A stretch of 64,000 nt of DNA, taken from NCBI RefSeq assembly GCF_009184545.1, contig NZ_QJOW01000002.1, forward strand, positions 310,001 to 374,000, in the 5' to 3' direction. Each line of letters opens with the position of its first letter. The first letter of the stretch is position 1. Below are positions 16,802-25,813 of the stretch, in pieces. Origin of the DNA: Halosegnis rubeus (GTDB lineage Archaea > Halobacteriota > Halobacteria > Halobacteriales > Haloarculaceae). Under the pieces are notes generated by a model. It did not search any database, was not told where the DNA came from, and saw only the letters and a list, made by a program, of their open reading frames with translations. The position numbers and the translations under genes were made by a program.

Positions 16802-18781
16802 ATGCCCGCGAACGGTGACCGCACACGGCTTGCCGACGAGCAGTACGAGCGGCTCCGAGACGGGGCGACAACCCATCGGACGCGGCTGCTCGTCCGGCTC
16901 TGTGGTGAGGTCGGGCTCCGGCCGACCGAAATCGTCCAGCTTCGGCCTCCCTTGATTCGTGTCACCCCACATGACGGGACGCCACACCACTTTCTCGTCG
17001 TTCCCGAAGAGGACGGCACGCGAGATGCGTATCTCCCCACCTCGGTGAAACGTGAACTCGACCGCTACATCGAGAGCAACGGGATTCGTGAGGATGAACC
17101 GATATTCGACCTCTCGGCCCGGCGCGTCCAGATGCTCGTCGGCGACGCGGCGACGGCGGCCGAACTCGACGACGTCTCGACGGCAGACGTTCGCCGCTAC
17201 TGTGCTCAGTCACAACTCCGCCGGGGTGTCCCGCCGGCCGCCGTGATGGTCTCGGGCGGCTGGACACGGCTTGATGGAGTGGCAGACGACCCCGCGCGGC
17301 TGGACCGCTCGGCCATCGCGGCGGCGTTCGACCGCGCCGACACCACGCCTGAACGGGTGTTCGCTGAGGTTGACGTCCCCGCACTCGTGCTTGATGCAAG
17401 CGGACACGTGACCCGCGCGAACGAGCAGTTCGAGACGACGACCGGCCACGACATGACGACGCTTGCCGGGCGTGAACTCCGTTCGCTGTTCACCCCGACC
17501 GACGGCGACTCCTTCAGTCGCGCGTGGGAGACGGCACTCGATGGGGGCCGATGGCGCGGCTCGGTCGTCTGTACCCTTCCCGATGGAGACACTCTCGACG
17601 GAACGCTCTCACTCTCCCCGCTGGGTGCAGGACACGATGGTTTCGTCGTGACACTCAAATCCGAAACAGCGACGAACGCGACGCACTCCCCACGACTCGA
17701 CGACGCCCAGCGGCGAACGCTCGCTGCCGGCTCCGTACTCGCTGACACCGGCACCCGACAGGGGGTGTTCACCCGTGTCTGTGAGCGGCTCGTCGCCGGT
17801 GACCTCTATGCGGGCGTGGCCGCGTTCGATACCCCTGTTACGGCGTCAGCTTCCCCGGTGGCGACTGCCGGTGACGTGCCTGACGGTGTGGCCCCACTCG
17901 CCGTGACGGCTATCGAGGCTGGTGAACTGACTGTCGACGAGCAACAGGTCGCGATTCCGCTCACGACCGGCGACACCGACCACGGCTGTCTCGTCGTCGT
18001 CGCAACCGACACCGTCGGTGGTGGCGAGCAACGGGCGCTCCGCGGGCTGGGTGGCCGGATTGCCGAGACGCTCGCCGCCATTGAGTGGAAACAGCTCCTG
18101 CTTGCTGACGCGGTCGTGGAGCTGGAGCTACGCGGTGACAACACCGACTCGCTGTTCGGCGAGCTGTCGGCACAGCTCGGCTGTACGCTCACGGTCGAGG
18201 GGTTGGTTCCGCTCAACGACGGCTCGCTGCTCTATTACGTCACGGTTTCGGGTGTCTCCGCCGAGCGTGCACTCGAAGCGTTCGGAGCGGTCGGCACGTC
18301 TACCCGGCTCGTCGCCGCCGCGAGCGACGGCTCGCTGCTCGAACTCACGGCGACGGGCGGCTCACTCCCCAGTGAGATTATTGACCGCGGCGCGAGTCTC
18401 ACGTCACTCACCGCAGACGACGGCGTCATCACGCTCTCGTGTGAGTTGGCTCCGACCGCAGACGTGCGTGAGTTCATCGACGGGCTGAAAGCCGCCTATC
18501 CGGGCGTTGGTCTGCTGGCGAAACGCGAAATCGAGCGGTCGGTGCGGACGGCGACGGAGTTCCAACAGGCACTCGAAACCGCACTTACCGACCGGCAACA
18601 GTCCGTGCTACAGGTCGCATACCACGCCGGCTACTTCGACTGGCCACGCGGCTCCACCGCCGAGGAGTTGGCCGACTCCGTCGGCGTCTCCTCTCCTACC
18701 CTGCACAACCATCTCCGGCGCGCCCAACGGAAACTGCTTGCCGCCTTTTTCGACGGGGAAAGCGACACCGAATTGGCATAG
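16802..18781 (+). CDS. Bat-type transcription regulator: integrase-like domain, PAS, GAF-like and HTH_10
   Basis: The 659-residue protein has four parts. Residues about 5-180 resemble a tyrosine-recombinase catalytic domain (GEVGLRPTEIVQLRP and DVRRYCAQSQLRRGVP), but the HxxR and GH motifs and the Tyr nucleophile are absent, so it cannot recombine DNA. A PAS domain follows (VPALVLDASGHVTRANEQFE, near 200-300), then a GAF-like/bacterio-opsin-activator sensor region (about 310-590). It ends with the HTH_10 DNA-binding domain: LTDRQQSVLQVAYHAGYFDW and SVGVSSPTLHNHLRRAQRK. It lies between two acyl-CoA synthetase genes and probably controls the cluster. ATG 16802 follows a TTATTT box by about 30 bases. 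Confidence 0.82.
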   Translation: MPANGDRTRLADEQYERLRDGATTHRTRLLVRLCGEVGLRPTEIVQLRPPLIRVTPHDGTPHHFLVVPEEDGTRDAYLPTSVKRELDRYIESNGIREDEPIFDLSARRVQMLVGDAATAAELDDVSTADVRRYCAQSQLRRGVPPAAVMVSGGWTRLDGVADDPARLDRSAIAAAFDRADTTPERVFAEVDVPALVLDASGHVTRANEQFETTTGHDMTTLAGRELRSLFTPTDGDSFSRAWETALDGGRWRGSVVCTLPDGDTLDGTLSLSPLGAGHDGFVVTLKSETATNATHSPRLDDAQRRTLAAGSVLADTGTRQGVFTRVCERLVAGDLYAGVAAFDTPVTASASPVATAGDVPDGVAPLAVTAIEAGELTVDEQQVAIPLTTGDTDHGCLVVVATDTVGGGEQRALRGLGGRIAETLAAIEWKQLLLADAVVELELRGDNTDSLFGELSAQLGCTLTVEGLVPLNDGSLLYYVTVSGVSAERALEAFGAVGTSTRLVAAASDGSLLELTATGGSLPSEIIDRGASLTSLTADDGVITLSCELAPTADVREFIDGLKAAYPGVGLLAKREIERSVRTATEFQQALETALTDRQQSVLQVAYHAGYFDWPRGSTAEELADSVGVSSPTLHNHLRRAQRKLLAAFFDGESDTELA

Positions 18782-18826
18782 TTAGGCGACGGGATTAATA
18801 CCCATCTGTCGGGTGGATAAGCTACC

Positions 18827-20812
18827 ATGTCTGATGAGGACACAGCGGATATCCAACTGGAATCGAGGCTCCGTGAACAGGAGTACTTTCGGCCACCACC
18901 GGAGTTCGTCGGGCAGGCCAACGCGACCGACCGCGACATCTACGACGAGGTCGGCGAGTTCCCCGAGGGGTTCGACCGCTACGCCGAACTACTCGACTGG
19001 GATGAACGCTGGGACCAGACGTTCGACGGCTCGAATCCCCCCTTCTTCGAGTGGTTCGTCGGCGGGAAGCTGAACGCCGCCCACAACTGCGTCGACCGCC
19101 ATCTCGACGAGCGAAAGAACCAGACCGCCATCCTCTGGGAGGGATCCGACGGCGAGCAGGTGAATCTCACCTATCAGGACCTCTACCGCCGGGTGAACGA
19201 GACGGCTGCCGCCCTCCGGGCACAAGGGGTCGAGGAGGACGACGTGGTGACCATCCATCTGCCGATGGTGCCCGCACTCCCGATTACGATGCTGGCGTGT
19301 GCCCGCATCGGTGCACCCCATTCGGTCGTGTTCGCGGGCTTCTCCGCGCAGGCGCTCGCCGAGCGCACCGACTCCGCCGACTCTGATTTCATCGTCACCA
19401 TCGACGGCTACTACCGCCGCGGTGAGTTCTTAGACCACATCGAGAAGACGGACGAGGCACTCGAACAGACCGAGCGCGACCCCGACGTGTTGGCGTGGCT
19501 GCGCCACGACGAACCACAGGCCGACGTATCGGACGACTACGTCCGGATGGCCGACCTGCTCGACGAGCACGCCGGTGCGCGTGTCGACCCCGTCTCTCGT
19601 GACGCGGAGGACCCGCTCTTCTTGATGTACACTTCGGGAACGACCGGAAAACCGAAAGGGTGTCAACACCGCACCGGCGGCTATCTCTCCTACGTCACCG
19701 CGACGGCAAAAAATGTCCTCGACATCGAGCCGGGTGACACCTACTGGTGTGCGGCCGACATCGGCTGGATTACCGGCCACTCCTACATCGTCTACGGCCC
19801 GCTCGCGCTCGGGACGACCAGCGTGATGTACGAGGATACGCCGGATTATCCGCACAAGGGCCGCATCTGGGAGATCGCCGAGAAGTACGACGTGGATATC
19901 TTCCACACCTCGCCGACGGCGGTCCGGATGTTCATGAAGTGGGGCGAAGAGTACCCCGAGAAGTACGATTTCGACTTCCGGCACATGACGACGGTCGGCG
20001 AGCCGATTCAGCCGGAGGCGTGGCTTTGGTACTACAAACACATCGGCGACGAGGATGCCGTCATCGTGGATACGTGGTGGCAGACCGAGACCGGCGGTCA
20101 CCTGCTCACGAACCTGCCGGCGTTAGACGATATGAAACCCGGCTCTGCGGGGCGTGCCTGTCCGGGTATTGAGGCGGCACTCGTCGGTGATGACGGCAAA
20201 ACACTGCCCGAGGCGTCGGGACAGGCCGGCAATCTCATCATCGAGCGGCCGTGGCCCTCGATGCTCCAGACCGTCTACGGCAACGACGAGCGGTTCATCG
20301 ACACCTACTGGGCGGAGTACTCCGACACCGATTCCGACGACTGGCGCGACTGGAACTACAAGGCGGGCGACGGGGCAGTCCAAGCCCAAGACGGCTACTG
20401 GCGCGTGCTCGGCCGACTTGACGACGTGATGAACGTCGCCGGCCACCGGCTCGGGACGATGGAACTGGAATCTGCCGTCGCAGAGGTTGAGAAGGTCGCA
20501 GAGGCCGCTGTCGCCGCCCGCGAAGACACGGAAAAGGGTGAGGTGCCGGACGTGTACGCCGTCCTGCGTGAGGGTATCGAGGAGAGCGATACCGTACGCG
20601 AGGAAATCGTCCGCGCCGTCGAGGACGAGATTGGAAAGTTCGCCCGCCCGGCGAACGTCATCTTCGTCGACGACCTGCCGAAGACGCGGTCGGGCAAGAT
20701 TATGCGCCGTATCTTGGAGAACATCTCCAACGAGGAGGAGTTGGGCAACACGACGACGCTGCGTGACCCCTCCGTCCCCGAGCAGATTCGCGACGAACTG
20801 GCCGAGAAGTAA
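18827..20812 (+). CDS. acs: Acetyl-CoA synthetase (AMP-forming)
   Basis: This is a full-length 661-residue enzyme with intact motifs: P-loop YTSGTTGKPKG, VDTWWQTETGGH, adenylate hinge GRLDDVMNVAGHRLGT, and the acetylation-sensitive catalytic Lys in KTRSGKIMRRIL. WWQTETGG contains the Trp that limits the acyl pocket to acetate or propionate. It turns acetate, ATP and CoA into acetyl-CoA. The next genes downstream encode an ABC importer, so the product may feed on imported acids or on acids released from imported compounds. A TATA-like ATTAATAC box lies about 31 bases before the ATG. Confidence 0.93.
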   Translation: MSDEDTADIQLESRLREQEYFRPPPEFVGQANATDRDIYDEVGEFPEGFDRYAELLDWDERWDQTFDGSNPPFFEWFVGGKLNAAHNCVDRHLDERKNQTAILWEGSDGEQVNLTYQDLYRRVNETAAALRAQGVEEDDVVTIHLPMVPALPITMLACARIGAPHSVVFAGFSAQALAERTDSADSDFIVTIDGYYRRGEFLDHIEKTDEALEQTERDPDVLAWLRHDEPQADVSDDYVRMADLLDEHAGARVDPVSRDAEDPLFLMYTSGTTGKPKGCQHRTGGYLSYVTATAKNVLDIEPGDTYWCAADIGWITGHSYIVYGPLALGTTSVMYEDTPDYPHKGRIWEIAEKYDVDIFHTSPTAVRMFMKWGEEYPEKYDFDFRHMTTVGEPIQPEAWLWYYKHIGDEDAVIVDTWWQTETGGHLLTNLPALDDMKPGSAGRACPGIEAALVGDDGKTLPEASGQAGNLIIERPWPSMLQTVYGNDERFIDTYWAEYSDTDSDDWRDWNYKAGDGAVQAQDGYWRVLGRLDDVMNVAGHRLGTMELESAVAEVEKVAEAAVAAREDTEKGEVPDVYAVLREGIEESDTVREEIVRAVEDEIGKFARPANVIFVDDLPKTRSGKIMRRILENISNEEELGNTTTLRDPSVPEQIRDELAEK

Positions 20813-20884
20813 CGCTCACGGGGTTTCGTCTCAGGTCGGGTGTTCCTTCCGCCGTGTGGATATTTATCATATTTTTACTCTATA

Positions 20885-20892
20885 CTTATACC
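20885..20892 (+). promoter_or_regulatory. TATA box of the ABC importer operon
   Basis: CTTATACC lies in an AT-rich tract (20861-20892) and is centred about 32 bases before ATG 20921 but only about 14 bases before ATG 20903. For a leaderless transcript this favours 20921. A second TATA-like box (TTTATCAT, 20863-20870) would fit ATG 20903, so the choice is not final. Confidence 0.5.
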
Positions 20893-20920
20893 ATAGTGTA
20901 CAATGGGTGTCTCTATCGTG

Positions 20921-22249
20921 ATGAACGATACCAACCACACTCGACGAACCGTGATGAAGGCGGCCGGCGCGGCCGGTATCGCTGGCCTTGCGGGGTGTAG
21001 CTCACTCACCAGCTCCAGCGGCGAATCGATCGGTAACTACCCAATCGAGGGAGACACGGCGACGTTCGGCTTCAACATCCCGCGCTCGGGACCGTACGCC
21101 TCCGAGGGTGAGGATGAACTGCGAGCCTACGAGCTGGCGGTCAAACATCTGAACAACGGTGGCGGCTGGGTCGATTCACAGTTCGACGGCCTCTCCGGTG
21201 ACGGTGTCGCGGACAAAACCATCGACTACGAGGTGATGGACACCGGGACGGACAAGACCCGGGCCCGCGAGAACGCCAAACAGCTCATCGAGCGGGAAAA
21301 CGCCATCATGGTCACCGGCGGCTCCTCCTCGTCGGTCGCCATCAACGTCCAAGCGGAGTGTCAGGCACAGAACGTCATCTTCATGGCCTGTCTCACGCAC
21401 TCGAACGCGACGACCGGCGCGGACTGTGCCCGCTACGGCTTCCGCGAGATGTTCAACGCCTACCACACGGCAGAGGCACTTGCCCCCGTGTTACAGGAAG
21501 AGTACGGCAGTGACAACACGTTCTATCAGCTGTACGCCGACTACACGTGGGGTGAGTCGGTCCAAGCGTCGATGCGGCGCACCCTCACCGAGACGGCCGG
21601 CTGGACGGAAGCAGACTCCGTCGCCACCCCACTCGGTGAGGACGACTACTCCTCGTTCCTCTCGGAGGCGGCAAACTCCGGGGCGGACGTGCTGTTGCTC
21701 GACCACTACGGACTCGACGGGGCAACCTCCGTCCAGCAGGCGGTCGATGCCGGTCTCAACGAGGAGATGGAAATCGTGTTGCCACTGTACAACCGTCCGA
21801 TGGCAAGCGCGGCCGGTGACGCCATCTCAGGTGTGTTCGGGACCGTCGCGTGGGACTCTGCCATCGACAACACGCCGTCGAACGAGTTCACACAGACGTT
21901 CGAATCAGAGTACGACCGCACGCCGTCAGGGGTCGCACAGCTCGCGTACGCCCAGACGCTCAACTACGCCGCTGCCGTCGAGCGCGCTGGCTCGTTCAAT
22001 CCTATCGACGTCATCGGTGAACTCGAAGACTACGACTACAACAACATCGGCATGGGTGAGGAGACGATGCGCGGCTGTGACCACCAAGCACAGCGTGCCG
22101 TCCCGGTTGTTCGGGGACTCCCCGCCGACGAGATATCCACCGGCAACTACTTCGATATCGTGAATCTGACCGACCGGTCACAGGTGAGCTACGGCTGTGA
22201 CTCCGGCCCGGCCGCCGAATGTACGCTGGGACCTGCAGAGCCACAGTGA
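20921..22249 (+). CDS. livJ: ABC importer substrate-binding lipoprotein (branched-chain amino acid/amide type)
   Basis: The 442-residue protein has a Tat lipoprotein signal: HTRRTVMKAAGAAGIAGLAGCSS with the lipid-bearing Cys near residue 25. The mature part is a periplasmic-binding type 1 (LivJ/AmiC-like) domain: FGFNIPRSGPYASEGEDELR, then NAKQLIERENAIMVTGGSSS and LYADYTWGESVQASMRR. Such proteins bind branched-chain amino acids, amides, urea or short acids. It heads a five-gene operon with two permeases and two ATPases. An ATG six codons upstream (20903) is an alternative; the TATA position favours 20921. The gene's position behind acs hints at an organic acid or amide rather than leucine. 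Confidence 0.85.
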   Translation: MNDTNHTRRTVMKAAGAAGIAGLAGCSSLTSSSGESIGNYPIEGDTATFGFNIPRSGPYASEGEDELRAYELAVKHLNNGGGWVDSQFDGLSGDGVADKTIDYEVMDTGTDKTRARENAKQLIERENAIMVTGGSSSSVAINVQAECQAQNVIFMACLTHSNATTGADCARYGFREMFNAYHTAEALAPVLQEEYGSDNTFYQLYADYTWGESVQASMRRTLTETAGWTEADSVATPLGEDDYSSFLSEAANSGADVLLLDHYGLDGATSVQQAVDAGLNEEMEIVLPLYNRPMASAAGDAISGVFGTVAWDSAIDNTPSNEFTQTFESEYDRTPSGVAQLAYAQTLNYAAAVERAGSFNPIDVIGELEDYDYNNIGMGEETMRGCDHQAQRAVPVVRGLPADEISTGNYFDIVNLTDRSQVSYGCDSGPAAECTLGPAEPQ

Positions 22250-22304
22250 GCCGTCCGTCTTTCCATGTCGCCATGAGTGACACAACGTTCACGGGGGCCC
22301 GACG

Positions 22305-23249
22305 GTGAGTCTCCTCATCGAAGTGGTTTCGCTCCTGCTTGATGGACTACAACAGGGTGCGATTTACGTCCTGTTGGCCGTCGGTCTCTCGATTATCCTC
22401 GGGACCGTCGAGTTCGTCAACTTCGCACATGGCGCGTTGTATCTCGTCGGCGCGTTCTTCGGGCTGTACGTCGCACAGGGGTTCGAACCCGGCGGCTATC
22501 TCGCCGAGTGGGGGTTCACGAGTATCGGGCTGGACGCCGGCTTCCTCGCCGGCCTGTTCGCGAGCGCGCTGCTCGTGTTCGTGCTCGGGTTGCTGTTCGA
22601 GCGGTTCGTCGCACGCGCCTTCTATGACCGCCCCGACACGGACCAGATTCTCGTCACGTTCGGACTCGCCATCATCCTTCAGGAGCTACTCGGACTGTTG
22701 GTCGGTCGCGGAAGTCACCGATTCGACCCGCCGGTGTGGGCCGCCGACCCGGTTCCTATCGCGGGTATCTCACTCCCACAGTGGCGACTCTGGATTATCG
22801 TCATCACGGCGGTGCTCGTCGGTGCGGTGTACGTACTGGTCGAGTACACCGACTTCGGACTCGTCGTGAAGGCCGGCACCGTCGACCCCGAGATGGTTCG
22901 ACTGCTCGGTATCAAGATTACGCGGCCGTATCTGCTCATCTTCGGTATCGGGTCGGCACTCGCCGGGGTAGCCGGTGTCGTTGGTGGGCCAATCGCGGCC
23001 ATCAACTACACCAGCGGAACCGACATTCTCGTGCCCGCCTTCGTCACCGTCGTTATCGGCGGCGTCGGGTCGATACGCGGCGCGGTCGCCGGCGGGGTGT
23101 TGCTCGGTCTCACACAGGCGACCCTCGTGCGCGTCTCCATCGCCGGGCTTGATTTCACCGCCTGGTCACAGGTCGGTATCTACGTGATTGCTGCGTTGGT
23201 CCTGCTTTACCGGCCACAGGGGCTCCTCGGTGAGGAGGTGAGTTCATGA
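22305..23249 (+). CDS. livH: ABC importer permease, LivH type
   Basis: The GTG start gives 314 residues with about eight to nine membrane helices. The start SLLLDGLQQGAIYVLLAVGLSIILG and the segment VNFAHGALYLVGAFFG are the classic LivH signature, and the EAA-like loop is seen in EMVRLLGIKITRPYLL. It pairs with the LivM-type permease that overlaps it by four bases. A short frame of 11 codons (22273-22308) ends across this GTG, which may couple translation to it. LivH and LivM form the channel for the substrate delivered by the upstream binding protein. Confidence 0.9.
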   Translation: MSLLIEVVSLLLDGLQQGAIYVLLAVGLSIILGTVEFVNFAHGALYLVGAFFGLYVAQGFEPGGYLAEWGFTSIGLDAGFLAGLFASALLVFVLGLLFERFVARAFYDRPDTDQILVTFGLAIILQELLGLLVGRGSHRFDPPVWAADPVPIAGISLPQWRLWIIVITAVLVGAVYVLVEYTDFGLVVKAGTVDPEMVRLLGIKITRPYLLIFGIGSALAGVAGVVGGPIAAINYTSGTDILVPAFVTVVIGGVGSIRGAVAGGVLLGLTQATLVRVSIAGLDFTAWSQVGIYVIAALVLLYRPQGLLGEEVSS

Positions 23250-24313
23250 GTCCGCGCGTTCCGCGCGATGAGTTGCGCGTGCTCGGACTCACGGCACTCG
23301 CCGTGCTCGCGTTCCCGTATCTGTTCGCGGAAGCCCCGGTCGTGAGTGATGTTCTCAACGGTTACGCCGGGTTAGCAACCCCGATACTCATCTGGGGTAT
23401 CTTCGTGATGGGATATGACCTTCTACACGGCTACACCGGTCTTCTGTCCTTCGGGCACGCCGCCTTCTGGGGTGCCGGCGGGATGACTGTCGGCGCGTTG
23501 ATTCACCACGCCGAGTTCTCCTTCCCGCTCGTCGCGGTCGCGTTGGCCGTCATCGTCGGCATCCTGCTTGCGGCACTCATCGGCTATCTCTCCCTTCGCC
23601 GGGGTGGCATCTACTTCGCTATCCTCACGCTGGCGTTCGGCCAGATGATCTACTACACGATGCTCGGCCCGGCCGGCCAACTCACCAACGGTGAGGACGG
23701 ACTCATCCTTGATGCGAGTTCGCTGTTCGGCGTGATTCCCCTCGATGCTGGACTGCCGGTGTTGACGCCGCTCGGTATCATTCCGTCGTGGCTCTACGCC
23801 GTCACCGGTGTCCTCACGCTCGTCTCCGTGGCTGTTGCCTACCGCATTCTACAGTCGCCGTACGGACTGGTGTTCAAGGCCATCAGGGAGAACGAACAGC
23901 GTGCGTCGTTCGTCGGACTCAACGTCTGGCGGTACAAGCTTGCGGCGTTCGTGGCCTCCGGAGCCTTCGCCGGCCTTGCGGGTGGTCTACACGCACTGCA
24001 GGCGGGCAACGCCTCGGCCTCGCCGTTCTACTGGATTGTCTCCGGTGACGTGGTCATCATGTCCATCCTCGGCGGGGTCGGAACGCTGTTTGGTGGCTTC
24101 ATCGGCGCAGGTATCTACCTCTACATGGACAACGTCGCTAGCTCGATTGGACTCATCGGTGACCGGTGGCATCTCCTGCTCGGCGTCCTGTTCGTCGTCA
24201 TCGTCTGGCTGTTCCCCGACGGCGTCTGGGGCGGTCTCAGACGGCTCCGGTCGATGGTCGGGAGTGACGATACAACTCACACACAGACAACAGATGACGG
24301 AGGAAACGACTGA
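23246..24313 (+). CDS. livM: ABC importer permease, LivM type
   Basis: This 355-residue membrane protein has the LivM pattern: IFVMGYDLLHGYTGLLSFGHAAFWGAG early in the chain, LRRGGIYFAILTLAFGQMIYY in the middle, and the ATPase-contact loop ESPYGLVFKAIRENEQRA-like SPYGLVFKAIRENEQRAS. A final segment MSILGGVGTLFGGFIGA is also characteristic. It has about ten membrane helices and a short polar C-terminal tail. The ATG overlaps the livH stop, and the stop touches the livG start directly, so the genes are tightly coupled. Confidence 0.9.
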   Translation: MSPRVPRDELRVLGLTALAVLAFPYLFAEAPVVSDVLNGYAGLATPILIWGIFVMGYDLLHGYTGLLSFGHAAFWGAGGMTVGALIHHAEFSFPLVAVALAVIVGILLAALIGYLSLRRGGIYFAILTLAFGQMIYYTMLGPAGQLTNGEDGLILDASSLFGVIPLDAGLPVLTPLGIIPSWLYAVTGVLTLVSVAVAYRILQSPYGLVFKAIRENEQRASFVGLNVWRYKLAAFVASGAFAGLAGGLHALQAGNASASPFYWIVSGDVVIMSILGGVGTLFGGFIGAGIYLYMDNVASSIGLIGDRWHLLLGVLFVVIVWLFPDGVWGGLRRLRSMVGSDDTTHTQTTDDGGND

Positions 24314-25072
24314 ATGCCACTACTCGAAACAGAGAATCTAGTCAAGCGGTTCGGTGGCGTGACGGCGACAGATGACGTCTCCGTCTCCATCGAGAGCAAC
24401 GAACGCGTCAGTCTCATCGGCCCGAACGGAGCCGGCAAATCGACGCTCATCAACCTCATCACGCGCCGTCTCGACCCGACGGAGGGGGAGATTCGGTTCA
24501 ACGGTGAGTCCATCCTCGGACTCAAACCTCACGACGTGGTCCAGCGGGGCGTCTCGAAATCGTTCCAGACCGCCTCAATCTTCCCCCAACTGCCGGTCAT
24601 CGACAACGCCCGCATCGCAGCACTGGGCGCAGAACACGGCGCGTTTCGGCTGAATCTGCTCTCGCGACTCGACTCCTACGACGAGGTCGATGCCGTTGCG
24701 CGGGAGACGCTCCAAGACGTTGGGCTGTGGGCCGAACGCGAAACAGCGGCGGCTGACCTCCCGTACGGTGACAAACGCCGGCTCGAACTCGGTATCGCCC
24801 TCGCGGCTGAACCGGACCTGCTTCTCATGGATGAGCCGACTGCGGGGATGTCCCCCGAGGAAACCGCCGCGACGGTCGAACTCATCGAGAACGTGAAAGC
24901 CGAACGCGACCTCACCTTCCTGCTCGTCGAACACGACATGGAGATTGTGATGAACATCTCAGACCGGATTATCGTACTTGACCGCGGCAGCGTCATCGCA
25001 CAGGGAACGCCCGAGGAAATACGCGAGAGCGAGCGCGTTCAGGATGCTTATCTCGGAGGTGCAGACCGATGA
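24314..25072 (+). CDS. livG: ABC importer ATP-binding protein, LivG type
   Basis: The 252-residue ATPase has Walker A GPNGAGKSTLINL near residue 36, the LivG-type phrase SFQTASIFPQLPVIDNARIA, signature region LPYGDKRRLELGIAL, Walker B LLLMDEPTAGMSPEE and switch VEHDMEIVM. LPYGDKRR replaces the usual LSGGQ, as is normal for LivG proteins, which read LPYG. It starts directly after the livM stop and overlaps livF by four bases (ATGA). Confidence 0.92.
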   Translation: MPLLETENLVKRFGGVTATDDVSVSIESNERVSLIGPNGAGKSTLINLITRRLDPTEGEIRFNGESILGLKPHDVVQRGVSKSFQTASIFPQLPVIDNARIAALGAEHGAFRLNLLSRLDSYDEVDAVARETLQDVGLWAERETAAADLPYGDKRRLELGIALAAEPDLLLMDEPTAGMSPEETAATVELIENVKAERDLTFLLVEHDMEIVMNISDRIIVLDRGSVIAQGTPEEIRESERVQDAYLGGADR

Positions 25073-25812
25073 GCATGCTCTCAGTCGACGGTATCGACGC
25101 CTACTACGATGAGAGCCACATCCTCCGTGAACTCTCGATGGAAGTCGAAGAGGGTGAAATCTGCGCGCTGTTGGGTCGCAACGGAGCCGGCAAGACGACG
25201 ACGCTCCGGTGTATCGCGGGGGCGACCCCGCCACAGGTGCGTCGTGGCTCGATTCGGTTCCGCGGCGAGGATATCACCGGCCAACCGGCTGAGGATGTCG
25301 CTCCACAAGGAATCTCACTCGTTCCCGAAGAGCGGCGTGTCTTCCCGAACCTCACCGTCGAGGAGAACCTCCATCTGCCGGAGGTGGCGCGCAACGTCTC
25401 CAACCGGTTCGGTCGCTCCGTCGCAACCACGGAGAGTGGCATGTCTCTCGATGACGTGTACGATGATTTCCCACGACTGGACGAGCGGCGCAATCAGACG
25501 GCCGGGACGCTGTCTGGCGGTGAACAGCAGATGCTCGCCATCGGGCGCGCGCTCCGGCAGCCAACACAGATGCTTCTGCTCGATGAGCCGTACGAGGGGC
25601 TTGCCCCCCAGATTATCGAGACTGTTGAGCGAGCCATCGAGCGAATCCGCGACTCCGGGCGCACGATTCTGCTGGTCGAGCAGAACGCCGTCGCCGCCAC
25701 GGAGATTGCAGATAGTGCCTACGTCATCGACGCGGGTGAGGTCGTCTTCGACGGGACGGCCGACGAACTCGCGGCCGACGAGGAGACACGACAGCGGTAT
25801 CTGGGGGTCTGA
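25069..25812 (+). CDS. livF: ABC importer ATP-binding protein, LivF type
   Basis: The 247-residue ATPase has Walker A GRNGAGKTTTLR near residue 38, the LivF-like phrase ISLVPEERRVFPNLTVEENL, signature TLSGGEQQMLAIGRAL, and Walker B LLLDEPYEGLAP followed by VEQNAVAA. The EGLAP ending is typical for LivF. It forms the ATPase pair with LivG. It overlaps livG by four bases, and a thioredoxin-like gene follows after one base, so it is not the last gene of the operon. Confidence 0.92.
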   Translation: MSMLSVDGIDAYYDESHILRELSMEVEEGEICALLGRNGAGKTTTLRCIAGATPPQVRRGSIRFRGEDITGQPAEDVAPQGISLVPEERRVFPNLTVEENLHLPEVARNVSNRFGRSVATTESGMSLDDVYDDFPRLDERRNQTAGTLSGGEQQMLAIGRALRQPTQMLLLDEPYEGLAPQIIETVERAIERIRDSGRTILLVEQNAVAATEIADSAYVIDAGEVVFDGTADELAADEETRQRYLGV

Positions 25813-25813
25813 G

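Noticed and set aside
16802-18781. A functional integrase
   Set aside because: The catalytic residues of tyrosine recombinases are absent and the protein continues into PAS and HTH_10 domains, so it is a regulator.
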